Shown: positions 11,231-38,722, counted from the stretch's first letter. The stretch is 64,000 nt of DNA from Capitella teleta (GCA_000328365.1 KB311286.1:2144-66143), one strand, 5' to 3'. Notes: generated by a model from the sequence alone, not told the origin. Made by a program: numbers and translations.

Positions 11231-13140
11231 TAGAGGATGCATCCCAAAAGACAAATACGCCTTTTGACTGACAAATATTTAGACAATATGCTTGCTGTGG
11301 CCTAATTCCTAGATACATTGATTTTGAGAGGTTTAAAAGCTCGCTTACTTCTCGCGTTCGATTTCATACCGCCGTGACGGCATAAAAGTAATTCTCCTAT
11401 TGCTAACAATGGGAGCCGCCGAGTGAGCAGATCTTTTAGCAGTTCTCATAAAAGAAATCTCGCACTCATCTTGTTACAAGCTATTGTGCCTGAGCAAGAA
11501 ATTCGTATTATATATTTCTTGAATATCATTCATAGTTGACCAAATACTTCGAAAATGGTCTCTCGCCACTCACAGAAGCCCATATATAGAATCGATCTAA
11601 AAAGGTTCCGTAATGAACAGAGGTCCTCTTTAACCATTGGGGAAAGAGCAAAATGTGTCAAGTACAGGTTATTCTGAGGAGAACTTAAGGTGATCTTCCT
11701 CATGTACAGCTAAAGGTGATTGGCAGTTAATGGGTTAGTTGGAGAAGAAATTCGAGCTCAGCATTTCCTCTGGTTATATAGAAACATAACTTTTGGAGAA
11801 TGTGGCAAGTCTCACCTGGAAAGTCATGGCAGTTAGTGATCCTAGAGAGTTCAATGTTTGAGTATGAAGGGAGCATTTGATGGAAAGAATGAAACAGGAA
11901 GGAAAGGAGAACGAGAGAACTGCTATAGTGTAATCTGTATAGGCATGCATGGGTATTCACAACACCTCCCTCTTTTAAGATTTTGGGTTCAATTAATAAA
12001 ATCTACAGGATACATATGGGAGAGGCATGCACTTTAGTATACAGGCAAGATGGATAATAAGGCACAAACATAGTATAAATGTAAATACATCAAATAAATT
12101 CAATAAAATACACTCAATAAATCAGCACAAATGTCAAAACAATAAAACATTATATAAAAAGGTCAATAATAATATTTCAAAAGAATGCGAATCATTATGA
12201 AAAACAGTGATAATACATAAGTAAATTAACATTTATTAATCAAAAATACATTACTAAGTAAACATAAACAAATAATAATAAGTTTTCAAAATGAAATAAG
12301 TAAGTCAAAACACACTGAATGTTTGCGGATCAAAGAAGCACAAAACACTGACGTGACGAATCAGAAGACACAATTTAACGATGGTTCTTGATGGGAGAGG
12401 TGACAGATCCTCCTGGGAGGTAGTGTGTAAGGGTGGCTGTGCTTCAACCAGGCAAAGGGTGATGAGAATCACTTGACTCACTTCGTGAAAACAGTCACTT
12501 CTTTTGTCCCACGGAGGGCGCCATCGTGTGAAGAGAGGACTCGCGGAGGCTTGATTAGACTGCATTTTGGGAGGTCACAGTTTAATGAGCCTGAGGCTGA
12601 CCACAGTTACTTCTTTGTGTTAATGGATCCGTTGAGAGAGTGCTGCCTTTTTGGGTATAGTTCCTGACTTATGATAAAGAATAGTTCACAAAGTTAATGA
12701 CATGAGGAGTAACATTCAGTGATGATTGACTTCGTATGAGAGTACAACCGCTCCCATGACCCATACACCAGCAGTAACAGTTAGTCAGGCAGAGAAGACA
12801 TGCTAATTGGCTATTAAAGCGTTTGCGTCAAAACACTTTAACGTGTAAATTATGCTAGCTTATAGAGAACGTTAATTTAGGATTATGTCACAAGAAACTA
12901 AATCTATTAGCTTTGGCTCATGGTAATAATGAAACTAACAGTGAATAAAAATTAAAAATATGCACATGAGTGTAGTGCATCAAATGCCCTTTTTGAAAGG
13001 CATCTTGATAAACATGCCTTATGGCTTTTTTGGCTTATGGTACATATATTAATGAAACATTGGTCATACTGTTATAGTGAATCGGCATTATAGGTAATAC
13101 GGCATAGGAACACGGCGTCAATGCTTTTGGCATTGAGGAG
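11231..13140. other. intergenic repeat-like stretch; no gene seen
   Basis: AT-rich, with no open frame that looks coding. A TGGCGCC-type motif on the minus strand near 12524-12507 and a purine-rich minus-strand run near 11960-11975 resemble primer-binding and polypurine signals of LTR elements. I found no matching LTR pair, so no element is called. Confidence 0.3.
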
Positions 13141-13144
13141 TGGC

Positions 13145-13290
13145 GACGTAAGGATAGTTCTCTAGCGTCAACTGCGGAGACTGCGGTGGTACCATATGGT
13201 GATCAAGGTAATGCTCCAAAGAAGATATGGTCCACAGCAAGGTGGCACCATATCTTCGGCAGCAACAGTGCATGATATTCATAGGCCCAG
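13145..13290 (+). repeat. diverged duplicated unit, copy 1
   Basis: It shares GATAGTTCTCT, AAGA-GATATGGTCCAC and GCACCATATC blocks in the same order with 13436-13570. The two copies are offset by roughly 285 bases and clearly diverged. Family unknown. Confidence 0.55.
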
Positions 13291-13435
13291 TGTTGAGCTT
13301 TTGGCTTCAACGAGAATGCAGTTTCGAGTACGCTGTCAGCACAAAAACATGTAATGATACAATCATGACTTATTGGGGTGGGGTTTAAACTACTTTGAAG
13401 GCACAGGAGATTCTGAGGTTCGGATGATTAGATGC

Positions 13436-13570
13436 AGAGATAGTTCTCTGGGGTCGATTGCAGTGAATCCACAGCAAACAGAAAAACACTCCGAAGAGGA
13501 TATGGTCCACGGAGAGGTAGCACCATATCATGGCCTGGCTTCGGACGCAATGCATGATCGTTGCTTATCC
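13436..13570 (+). repeat. diverged duplicated unit, copy 2
   Basis: Second copy of the unit at 13145-13290. It carries the same ordered blocks, ending in a TGCATGATC-type segment after GCACCATATC. Confidence 0.55.
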
Positions 13571-13899
13571 AGCAGTCAGACGGCTTATCATCCGGCAATC
13601 ATTGTGATACTGGGGTCTGGACGAGGTTCTGAAGTTGCGTTATCAGGGCATAGGGCGTGGTAGATGGCGCTTCAGAATGAATTAATGCTCAGCTTAGTTT
13701 ATTATCATTCTCGTCATCTGACTTCTAAGTGTTAACGGTTTGTCTGTCTTCAATCATAACTATACCTAAAACGCATCCACCAGTACATCTATGGCTCAGC
13801 AGTGAATGTAAATCAAACCATTGTCCACTCAAGATCATCTTCAACCAGCCCCCTTGACAAAGTGCCGCCAGACTTCAGAGGATGCTCCTGCAACTTCAA

Positions 13900-15379
13900 C
13901 AGTACACTCTGATGGTTTGATATGTACCCGGATCACAGCTACATATTGCAGATGCTCTCTCTCGCCCTTACCTCACGGATGAACTTATGGATGGTTCACC
14001 TCCCATGGACGAAGTCATTGTCCACTCGCTCACATCAACCAGTCCAGAGGAAACATGAACATACAACAGTACTGGGCACGTCTGGACCATATGGTGGAAG
14101 AGAACAGTGATTGTCATTTCGGCGTCTCCACAATCCGATATGCTCAACATTATACACGAGTCACACCTAAGCATCGAGAAGATGAAGTCCCATGCTAGAT
14201 CCGCTCTATTTTGGCCAATAATAAACTCAGATATTGAACAAACAAAAAGGTCATGTGCGACATGCGCTAAACATTGCCCAGCCAACGTGAGGGAGCCGCT
14301 CATTCCACACAAAGTCCCTGATCGCCCATGGCAGAAAATTGGAGCAGATGTCATGGCCATTGACAATGTCGACTATCTAGGCATCGTCGACTATCATTCA
14401 AAGTGGCGCAAATTGGCCAAATCGGGGCGCAAAACAGCAAAATGCCTCATAACTCATTTGAAGTCAATATTCTCAAGGCATTGAATACCAGAAGTACTAT
14501 GTCTGACAACATGCCATTCTCAAGTTATAAATTTGGAGAGTTCACCCAAGAATGGGGTATCACTCAAGTCACCTCAAGCCCGACCTACCCCAAATCCAAC
14601 GGCTAAGTTGAGGGAGCTATACAGACTCTGAAGAAGTTGTTGATGAAAGAACGAGACGACAACACAGACCAGTACCTAGCATTGCTAGACTAGTGTAACT
14701 CTCCGCTCTTCGACCTTAAATATTCACCTGCTCAGATGCTTATGAGCCCCACACCCAGGTCAGAGATGCCATCATCTTTACGTCTCCCCATATCAAAGAA
14801 GGTGAATGCTAAAACAGCGCTGACGCATCGCCAGAGGAAGCAGAAGCTGCAGCATGATTGCAGTGCTGAAGCTCTCAGCACACTTAACCCAGGAGATGAC
14901 ATATGAGTTCAATGGGGAAAACGTAGAGGTCTGCTCAAGTGATTCAGCCACCCCTTAGTCCTGCTGATTTGATCTCAATGGAACAAAGTTGCGGAGGAAC
15001 CGCATTTACTTCAGACTGAGGTACGATGAATGCATCAACATCCCTTTGCCAGCCAACGCAACGCCCGATCAGCAGCACACTGGCAGCAGACCAAAAAGAA
15101 ACGCCCCGCCCTCTCACTATCTGAGTGATATCTCATGCAGTGTAATTCATCATGTGCTGGTGTGAACGTGTTCATCGATCACTGGCAGTTTGTGTACGTA
15201 ATGTAGATACATCAGTACATCACTCAAGAAGGGAGATATTGCAGACTCATACATATTCACGAGCCTGCACAGTAGCATCATCCATATTTATTAGGTCTTA
15301 GGAATAAAATCACTCTGTAGCTGAAACTTGTGTCGGATACTTGTCCTTCTATATTCTCCTCACAAATCGTCCATTACAA
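13900..15379 (+). mobile_element. Gypsy-family LTR retrotransposon fossil, 3' part only (older copy)
   Basis: The 3' portion of a Gypsy pol is recognisable: the end of the RNase H region, an integrase zinc-binding H2C2 segment, the integrase core region, and a basic tail. After a purine-rich run near 15225-15235 comes a likely 3' LTR (about 15238-15379) with an AATAAA. No 5' LTR, gag or reverse transcriptase is seen. It is broken at several places and looks old. It belongs to a different Gypsy lineage from the element immediately to its right. Confidence 0.75.
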
Positions 15380-15500
15380 TAGCAAAATATTTATTGATAT
15401 TCTTTCCTCTTCTCTCTCCCATATACCTTTCAGTGCTATATTTGGCGAAGTTTTTGTCCCATGTCAGTTTTTAATTGTCTCTTCTGAAATTAACTTTTTT
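15380..15500 (+). repeat. diverged repeat left of the younger Gypsy element
   Basis: The block running from AAATATT through CTTTCAGTGCT to TTTTTAATTGT and TTCTGAAATTAAC recurs, diverged, at about 20027-20160, just outside the right LTR of the Gypsy element. The duplication predates that insertion. Confidence 0.6.
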
Positions 15501-15576
15501 TAAATAATAACAGTAACAACAACAACAAAATTAATTCAGTCAATGAATTAATTATGCATGTTACATTTATAATTAC

Positions 15577-15738
15577 TGTAATAAACTGGGATAGAATGTT
15601 GAATTCTGGAGAGAGCGCAAGAAAGGAAAAGGCCCTTGAACGAAGGTTTAAACCGGAACTGCCGGCATTTATTTGGATGAACTGAAGAGAAGATACACCG
15701 GTAGATTGTAAACAACAATAAATCATTAAATCACAACA
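15577..15738 (-). repeat. LTR (3' LTR in element orientation)
   Basis: This 162-bp terminal repeat begins TG and ends CA and pairs with 19853-20014. A hand count gives about 7 differences, or about 96% identity. The flanking bases ATTAC at 15572-15576 form the 5-bp target duplication with 20015-20019. A G-rich polypurine run lies just inside it. Confidence 0.9.
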
Positions 15739-18700
15739 CTCCCCCACAACTGGTCAGTCGTAGCCATCAAAAGTCTCCGAACAACAAACTGCTTCACTTG
15801 AAGACACATGCATTTGAAGGAAAGACACAAGTGTAAAAACTAAAATCAAACTTGACACATGTACTTAATAGCCACACACAAAAGCATAAAAGAAACGATC
15901 AGAAAATCAAGATTCAATGAGTCGCTGGGGTGGGCGTCTGATCCTCTCAGAACGTTGAAGTACTGGCTCAACTGGAGCCTCCGCTGGTCCTTCCACTGTT
16001 TCCATCTCAGCAGGCTGCGCTGGCGAAACATTGACTTCTGCACTGGGAGCCGGTGTGGCGGGTGTCTTGGGCGTAGCTGGAAGTAGCTGTTCTGAATGCC
16101 GACGTGTGATCCCTCCATCAGGTAACTCAACATCGAACGACGCCTGATTCTGAGTGACGATTCTGCCCTGCTGCCATTTCCTTTCGCGCGATGTGAAGTC
16201 CTTTGCCCAGACTTTGTGACCTTCCTCAAATGACGCTGCCTTCACGCTCTTGTCGTGGCTTCTCTTTTGCGCAGCTTGAGCCTTAAGCACTAGCGTAACA
16301 CGGCTTGGATGTAGAAGGTCAAATCTAGTTCTCAACCTTCGACCCAACAGAAGTTCTGCAGGCAAACTGCCTGTCGTAGGATGTGGAGTAGTTCTGTACT
16401 TGAACAGAAACTTTTGCAGATTGAACTGAGTATCTTTGGATCTATCATTTGCCGTCTTCTTCAATGCATTCTTGAAAGTTTGTACAGCTCTCTCAGCCAA
16501 TCCATTGGTCGCAGGGTGATGCGGCGCTGATGTAATGTGTACAATCCCATTGTCCGACATGAATTTTTGGAATTCGTCACCCGTGAACGAGGTTGCATTG
16601 TCCGAAACGATCACGCGTGGTAGGCCATGTGACATGAACAACTTTTGAAGCACTTTCACTGTCACTTGGCACGATGTGCTCGACACAGGGAACACCTCCA
16701 GCCATTTGGAGTGTGCGTCAACCACTACGAAGTACAATTGACCTTGCATCGGGCCTGCATGATCCACGTGGATGCGTGACCACGGGGAGGAAGAGAAAGG
16801 CCGTGGTACCAATGGAATCGACGGAGGAACATTGCGTAATTCTGCACACTGATCACAAGCAATAGAAGCAATCTCATCATCCAACTTGGGCCACCAGAAA
16901 TAGAGGCGTGCAAAGGCCTTCATCCTAGTGATTCCCAGGTGAGTATCATGCAGTTACTCCAACAGAATCTTCCTGCTTTGGGGTGGTACCACCACTCGGT
17001 TTCCCCAAAGGATGCAACCACCTTGTGCAGAGAGCTCCAACCTCCGCGAAATGTAAGGTTAGAAATCCACATCTGTATTCCGCGAGTTGGGAAGTCCTTC
17101 CGGCCATCCGGAAAGTACCCAGGTCAGGACTTGACTGAGGACCGGATCCGATTTGGTCCATGCTGCGATGTCTTGGAATGTCATTGGGCTACTATCCATT
17201 ACGGCATGAGTGTAAGCGATCTCCACAGGCACTGGAATTTCCCTCTCTGGAGTAGCAAGTGGCAAGCGGCTAAGTGCATCGGCGCTTCCGTTCTCTTCAC
17301 CACGGACGAATTTTAGCGTATAACTGTATGCCGACAGGATCAGGGACCAGCGTTGCAGTCTAGCCGAGGCCAAGACCGGAATTTTGCTCTTCTCACCGAA
17401 AAGGAACAACAGAGGCTTGTGGTCAGACCGAAGTACAAAGTGGTGACCGCACAGGTATTTGTGGAACTTTTTCACACCAAAAATTAGAGCTAGAGCCTCT
17501 CTGTCAATTTGTGCGTATCCCTTCTCCACTTCACACAACAAGCGTGACGCATAAGCAATGGGTCACACGTGCCCGTCTGATGTACGATGGGACAACACAG
17601 CACCAACTCCAGCCGGAGACGCATCACATTCCAACACAAGTAGCAACTTTGAATCGAAGTGTACAAGAACTTCGGATGAAGTGAGCAGCTTCTTGGCATT
17701 GCAGAACGCGGTTTCTTGTTCTTGTGTCAATTTCCACTGTACTCCTTTCCTCAGCAAGCGATGAAGAGGTTCCAACTTCTCAGACACGTGAGGCAAAAAT
17801 GTCTGTAATAGTTCAGCATTCCCAGAAAGGCCCTCAATTCCGTGAGGTCTTTTGGGGTTGGAAACTTCTCCACAGTTTCCACCTTGCTTTGGAGTGGATG
17901 TAATCCTTCAGCATTGATGCGATGTCTCAGGTAAGTGACTTCCATCATGCCAAATGCACATTAGGACTTCTTCAACTTAAAACCAGCTTCCTTGAGCTTC
18001 TCGAGAACTCTGCGTACATTTTCCCAATGCTCCGCTTCACTGGATCCTGTGACGATAATGTCGTTTAGGTAGACGCAAACTTCGGGCAAACTCACAAGCA
18101 AACCGTCCATGATACGTTGAAAAATGCCTGGACTAGAAGACAATCCAAACGGAAGACGTGTTGGACAAAACAGACTTCTATGTGTATTGATGGTCAGAGG
18201 CTCTCTGGATTTCTCTTCAACGACCACCTGATGATAAGCTTGTGACAGGTCCAACTTGGAAAACTTGACCCCTCCAGAAAATTTTGTAAACAAGTCGCTG
18301 ATGGTTGGTATTGGGTACTTGTCGACTTTGACAGCTTTGTTAATCGTTAGCTTGTAATCACCGCATACGCGCACCGATCCATCTGCTTTGCGCACGGGCA
18401 CGATGGGACACGCCCAATCGCTCTGTTCCACTGGTTCCAGAATACCAGTTTCCATGCTTGTATTCTAGTAATCTTCAATCCCTTGCCTCATAGCATAGGC
18501 ACGAACCTAGCCTTCATGAAAATAGGCTTGGTTTCTTCCAAGTGAATCTTCGCGGGTGGGCCTTTGTACTGTCCCAAGCAATCATCAAAAAGATTCGTGA
18601 ATTCTGTATCCAACGGTAATGTGTCCACACCAAGCACTTGTAGATCCAAATTCAGAGCTCGAATCCAGTCCCGGCCTAGCAGCGAGCGGCCTCGTTGCAC

Positions 18701-19852
18701 CACCAGCATTGACAGCTGACGCACCTTCCCTGCATGGCACACTTCCACTGGCAAGGAGCCAAGAACAGAAATTGGGTCATCTGTGTACGAGTACAGCTGC
18801 ACGGAAGTAGGACAAAGTTCAGTTCCCCCGAAATGCTGTTTCCACGTCTTCTCATTGACAATCGTCACCGATGATCCAGTATCCAACTCAAAAGCCAGAT
18901 TCTTCTTGCAGACTTGTAATTCTAGCATACATCGTTTTGATCCGATGTTTTCCGCAGCTGCAGGTGTAACAACACTGAGAATGTGCGCATACTCGCCGGT
19001 GCTGTTGCCGTCATCTGATTCTGTAGATCTATGACTTGGCTGTTCCGAAATAACGCACACCTCCCTCCTGCAAACCTTCTTTGTGTGACCTTTACGACCA
19101 CATCCATGGCAGACCGAATTTTGCAGCTTGCAAGTGCTTCGCAAATGGGCTCCCCCACAACTAAAACAGACGAATTGTTGCTTCTTTCCCGACGCCTGGC
19201 CATTAGCAGCAGCATTGCTCCCAGCCTTCGCAGCGGGCGGCGGTTTCTTCGAAGGAAGAGGTGCAGCGACCTTGACCTTGTTGACCTATGACTTGTTTGA
19301 GGCAGATTTTGCTGACATCATGTGCTCCACGTGCTTTGACCTAACCAGGGGACCTAACATTTGCTCTCGCAAATGTTAGGTCCCCTGGTTCAGCAAGCAA
19401 TTTGCGCTGGATCCCAGCATTGTCCACACCACACACCAACCTGTCAGGCAACATTGTTTCCAAGTTGTTTTCAAAAGCGCAATCTTTCGCCAAATATCGC
19501 AACTCCCTGACAAATTCCGTTATAGATTCCGCAGGCTTTCTGTTTTGTTTGTAGAAGTGAAAGCGGGCAACAATTGCCGACTTTGGTGGCGTGAAATGAT
19601 TCCGCAGCAGCTCGTTGATGCGCTCGAACGTCAACGTTGATGGTAGAGCCGGGCTGCTCAGATCCGAAAAAATCTTGTAGTTCTTCGTTCCGACGCACGT
19701 AAGCAAGATGGCGGCCCTCCTGTAGTCGCCATCGATGCCGTTTGCAACCAAGTAGTTTTCGACACGTTCTGCATAGCAATCCCACTCTTCTTCCTCAGGA
19801 TTGAACGTGTCCAACTGTCCCACGAGTGCCATTGTTATCCTCGTCGCCAATT

Positions 19853-20014
19853 TGTAATAAACTGGGATAGAATGTTGAATTCCGGAGAGAGCGCAAGAAA
19901 GGAAGAGGCCCTTGAGCGAAGGTTTAAACCGGAACTGCCGGCATTTATTTGGATGAACTGAAGAGAGGATACACCGGTAGATTGTAAACGACAATAAATC
20001 ATAAAGTCACAACA
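19853..20014 (-). repeat. LTR (5' LTR in element orientation)
   Basis: Partner of 15577-15738. It is followed outside by the second ATTAC of the target duplication (20015-20019). Confidence 0.9.
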
Positions 20015-20026
20015 ATTACCTACATG

Positions 20027-20160
20027 TAATAGCCAAATATTAATTTATATTTTTTCCACTTCACTCTCCTATAATTATATCTTTCAGTGCTTTGTTTAGA
20101 AAGGTTTTGTCTCATTTTGCTCAGTTTTTAATTGTGTCTTCTGAAATTAACATTTTTAAT
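20027..20160 (+). repeat. diverged repeat right of the younger Gypsy element
   Basis: Second copy of the block at 15380-15500, sharing ATCTTTCAGTGCT, TTTTTAATTGT and CTTCTGAAATTAAC. Confidence 0.6.
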
Positions 20161-20437
20161 TTATATATACAGTATATATTCTGTCTTTCCTGTGTTTTGG
20201 TGGCACAAGAGCAAGGCTGCTTCTGTCACAACATTTGACATTTGTAACAATATAAAAAATATTATTGAAAATGTCACTTTATTTCAGAACAATGTTGACA
20301 TATAAACCTGTACAGTGAATTGAATCAAAATATTGGATTCATTGGGTTTCAGAGAAGAAACACCACAAAAGACAAATGCAGCATAATTATGTACACGTTG
20401 TTTATAAACTATTTACATGCACTTACATGTCTGGGGG

Positions 20438-20571
<134 letters not shown>

Positions 20572-20701
20572 TTTTTTTTTGTCAACATGCCTCAATGTGT
20601 CACAGTGACTGCGGTGTGCTGATTCTTAGGTATATCAAATTTGAGACTTTTAAGGCTCTTGTTTACAAGCTTTCCATGCACGATTGTATGTTTCAATGAT
20701 T

Positions 20702-20911
<210 letters not shown>

Positions 20912-21669
20912 TTGTGTATGAATGAGGACGACGCCTGGTTGCCCTCAACTTATGCACAGGGGACAACATCTTACAAGGGACACACAGACTCACTTTAGCT
21001 GCTTAGCAATAATTGGCATAAAATGCTGCTCAAATTAATAATGAAAACTAGAAATAATCATATAATATTTAAATGTTTATCAAAATTGAATGATGATAAA
21101 AGAGTTGACAAGTTAGGAAGTTAACATGTGGCCAGATGATCGATAATGCAGCTTAAATTAAAATCCACAGTCTCTTCTCTGAGTAGCATAAAATCACACA
21201 AAGCTGCAGCTGTTCCGGTCACTGGCTAACTTACTGCATGCATTATTTTATTCATTATTTTTACTGAATCATGCATGAAGATCTACATATCAACGGTTCT
21301 ATGCTTTATTGATTATGTTTTTATCCTACGGGATTTCGTTTGGACCGAAAATAATATTTATAATACATGTAGTCTAATCTCACCAGCATTAAAACTTAAA
21401 AGTAATTAAAACTATAAGATTAGTCATAGATTCTAAATCAATAATTGCGCCGGCGAGAATCTCGCCCACATATAAACGCGGTTTACTCATCGGAGAGTTC
21501 AACAAGTTCAGTCTATCCCAGTATGCTTTGCGCCTTATGCATTTGTAAATAGAACAGGAAGTCTGCTCCTGTCATCTTCAGCAAACTAAAAACCCACAAA
21601 CAAAGAGCTATGCGGATCATTTGATATCAAATTAGTTTGATTTGAACGCTGGCCGTTCTGGCAAGAAAT
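20912..21669. other. 5' flank and probable promoter/5' UTR of the kinase gene
   Basis: No gene is seen. A TATAAA at 21471-21476 lies about 200 bases before the kinase start codon, within a locally GC-richer stretch. It is a weak candidate core promoter element. Confidence 0.3.
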
Positions 21670-36200
<14,531 letters not shown>

Positions 36201-36360
36201 GGCGTCTTCGGGAGTATTTAGCTGCAATTAAATGAGTTAAAAGGGAGCTTTTCAAATGCTGAGACGTATTCTTCTTCGTGCAATGTAACTGATTGGGATT
36301 CTTCTTTTTTTAACTCGCATTTTGTAAACTGAAAAAGAAAGAGAATCTATTTTAAAAGTG

Positions 36361-36362
<2 letters not shown>

Positions 36363-36399
<37 letters not shown>

Positions 36400-36400
36400 C
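36363..36400. repeat. poly(T) run in the 3' UTR of the kinase gene
   Basis: Uninterrupted T run of just under 40 bases, followed by a few C. Further short T runs follow to 36700. Confidence 0.9.
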
Positions 36401-36875
36401 CCCCCTGTCAAATCAAGCGTGAATTCTTGTGACATCTTCCTCAATCTCAGGCGGTTTCTTACCACCGTCTAATTTTAACCTGATACTCTTCTCTTTTTTT
36501 TTCTTTGTCCTTCTGCTGAGCATAATCTATTCTACTTTTAATCATAAGGAAAAAATGAAGAAAAAACTTTTTTAAATTGGAAAAAAAAATTGGCCCTATT
36601 ATGCAGTTCATCTAAATATGCAAAAAAAAAAAAATTATTTAAAACTGCATAACGATAACAATTATAAAGTTTTTTTTTTGGTTTTTTTTTTTGTTTTTTT
36701 TACCAGTGTGAGTCTTGTACATAAATCACTTATATATATATTACTGAATTTTTAGCCAATGTAACATTTATATTCTGTATTAATTTTTGAGTGATGAGCT
36801 ATTTTAATGTGGCAGAAATATTAAATTGTTCAATTGTGCTTTTCTGTTTCCAATGTTGTATTGACAAATATGGAA

Positions 36876-36881
36876 AATAAA
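36876..36881 (+). terminator. poly(A) signal of the kinase gene
   Basis: AATAAA about 680 bases after the stop codon, at the end of an AT-rich untranslated stretch and followed by a less AT-rich sequence. It is the first canonical signal after the stop. Confidence 0.6.
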
Positions 36882-38423
36882 CATGATATCAGCTGCCCTT
36901 CTGCTATTCGCATCTGGCTTATTCATCATCCAGCTGAAAATCCTTAGCTTGTGGCTGAAACCGGATTGGCCTCACCATCCACTTTAAAGAAAAAGAAGAA
37001 AAATTTCTGCATTTATGTTGGCTGAAAGTATTGAAGATGGTTGAACTGAGCTTCTTCATTAAGGGTGCTCATTGTGTGGTCTTTGATTGCGCTGTGTGTC
37101 CTTGCTTAAGATAAGCGGACGCAATAAATTGATCCATTGTCCCACTGCCCAGTTAATGCAATGAACCTAAATGATCCAATCCTTATGTACATTCCCTTCT
37201 CCATTGTATTGGATATTGCATCCAATGCATCGAGCAGCTAATTAATTAAAACAGTTTTTATTTCTCCGTCATGAATTTATTCTTCTTCCGATTCAATCAA
37301 TTTCTTCTGTGTTAAAATTGTTTGTTCTTTTTGATTATCTACTATTCTACATGTACTTAACTCTTTATATACACCAAATTCATATTTTTCACTTTGCAGG
37401 AGAAGAAAATAATTACAGTGGTGCTTTTCGGAATTTTGTTGAGCTCAATGGCAGTATTTTGGCATTGAATTGGTGAACACTGCACAGCATCGAATATGTA
37501 TAATTTAATACTTCAGAACGAGTGTCCATGCACCTTAATTAGCACCCAATCCTAATATTCTTTTCCTTAATATTTAACAGAAGAACCCAGAAAAAAAATT
37601 AGGCTTAGAACGCCATGCAGTCGATTAATGCACAGAATCAAGGCGATTCTCTGCCTATAATTGCGTCACCGACTGCACTGCTTCTGTTATTGACGACTGG
37701 AATCCAGCGAGGTGCTCTATGTCAATTATCGCCAATGGCTGGATATAAGACCCTCGTGCCCCGAGGCCAGCCTTCGCCAAGAGAGATTAGCCCTCGCTTC
37801 CTCTGCCCCGTGGGGCGTAATGGCGGGGCCAGGGCTCCGGGCGGAAAGACCCGTGGCGCATGCGTGATAGGATCCCCCAGGGATTGCCCCGAGTGATGGC
37901 CCTGACAGTCCTTGGCAAGCGAGAGACGCGACATTCTCAAGAAAAACCCAAAGACCCAGATCGAGGAATTGCGTCGCTGATCAAGGCGCGCCGCCGACGT
38001 CAAATTGAAGTGCGTTCCGGTGTAAGTGGGCCTACACCCGGAGTAATTCTAAATGCTGATTTCCATGCAATGGTAGAGTCTAGAGAGGCCTATCATATGG
38101 CACGGGCGATCGGTATGCGAAATAGGGTAGGGCTATCAATAAAGATTATAAATGCATATAGCCGATGATTACGTTCGCTAACTTCGCTTATGGTTGTAAT
38201 TGATTAAACGGTTTGTTTATACGGTTGCAGAACAAAACACACCGGTAGGTATACGGTAATTCCAATATATCATGCAGGCTCCTAATCTCCTAATTACCAC
38301 TAGGCTGAAATCAGTTTGAGCCAAAGACGAAAACTGAAACGGAATATTGTCAATATTTGCAAAGTTAAATTCATATTGTAATAATTCATATTGAGATGAA
38401 AATAGTAAAGCAGTCAATCACAA
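36882..38423. other. spacer between the kinase gene and the CYSTM1-like gene
   Basis: Mostly AT-rich. A GC-rich block at about 37730-38010 is unlike its surroundings and contains overlapping open frames on both strands (for example 37860-38168 plus). I recognise no domain or tRNA-like boxes. It may be a repeat or a gene-end fragment. Confidence 0.35.
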
Positions 38424-38722
38424 TCAGTCCGCGGCAAAAGCGCAGCAGAGTAAGGCCATGAGGCAGCCGCAGCAGCAACACGTCGCCTCGTCGTCCGCCT
38501 GCTGCCTCTCCTCCAACCTCCGCGCTGCACCGTCATTCTGCACGATGATTCTGGAATGTAGAAATTGATCATTACACGCGGATCCTCTTTGGAAATGGGA
38601 AAAGGGAGGAGGTATATTCACATGGTCTGCTGTGGCGGTGGCTGTTGCTGAACTTGCTGTTGCGGAGGGTATGCCGGCGCCGATCCTGTCGGAGCGTAAA
38701 CGGCCCTCGGTTCATAGCTCAT
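38424..38722 (-). CDS. CYSTM1-like: CYSTM1-like small cysteine-rich tail-anchored protein, complete, 2 exons, 75 aa
   Basis: Exon 1 (38722-38622) encodes MSYEPRAVYAPTG and then a Pro/Gln-rich stretch (AYPPQQQ to PPPQQT), ending at GTGAAT in phase 2. Exon 2 (38550-38424) follows a TTTCTACATTCCAG acceptor and encodes IIIVQNDGAARRLEERQQ, a short acidic stretch, then CCCCGCLMALLCCAF and the stop. The combined 228 nt stay in frame. A Tyr/Pro/Gln-rich N-terminus, a short beta-like hydrophobic VVV-type stretch, a charged linker and a C-terminal Cys-rich membrane segment are the hallmarks of the CYSTM module. Its members are membrane-associated stress-linked peptides in eukaryotes. The cellular role is unknown. 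If the intron is retained, a TGA follows directly and only the N-terminal part is made. Confidence 0.7.

Larger units (their letters stand above)
15577..20014 (-). mobile_element. Gypsy-family LTR retrotransposon fossil, near full length, minus orientation
   Basis: The element is bounded by 162-bp LTRs and a 5-bp target duplication (ATTAC). In element order it has a gag region (about 19.8-19.3 kb), a CCHC zinc knuckle (about 19.1 kb), an aspartic protease with a DTGSS motif (about 18.9 kb), reverse transcriptase (about 18.5-17.8 kb), RNase H (about 17.5-17.2 kb), and integrase with a C-terminal tail (about 16.9-15.9 kb). It resembles the K02A2.6-like Gypsy group common in invertebrates. It is broken at a handful of places and cannot act on its own. 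About 4% LTR divergence suggests it is the youngest LTR element here. Confidence 0.9.

Noticed and set aside
11720-12950. Possible third LTR element, from a TGGCGCC primer-site-like motif (about 12524-12507, minus) and a purine run near 11960-11975
   Set aside because: The sequences expected to be the two LTRs do not match each other, and no retroelement protein is visible between them.
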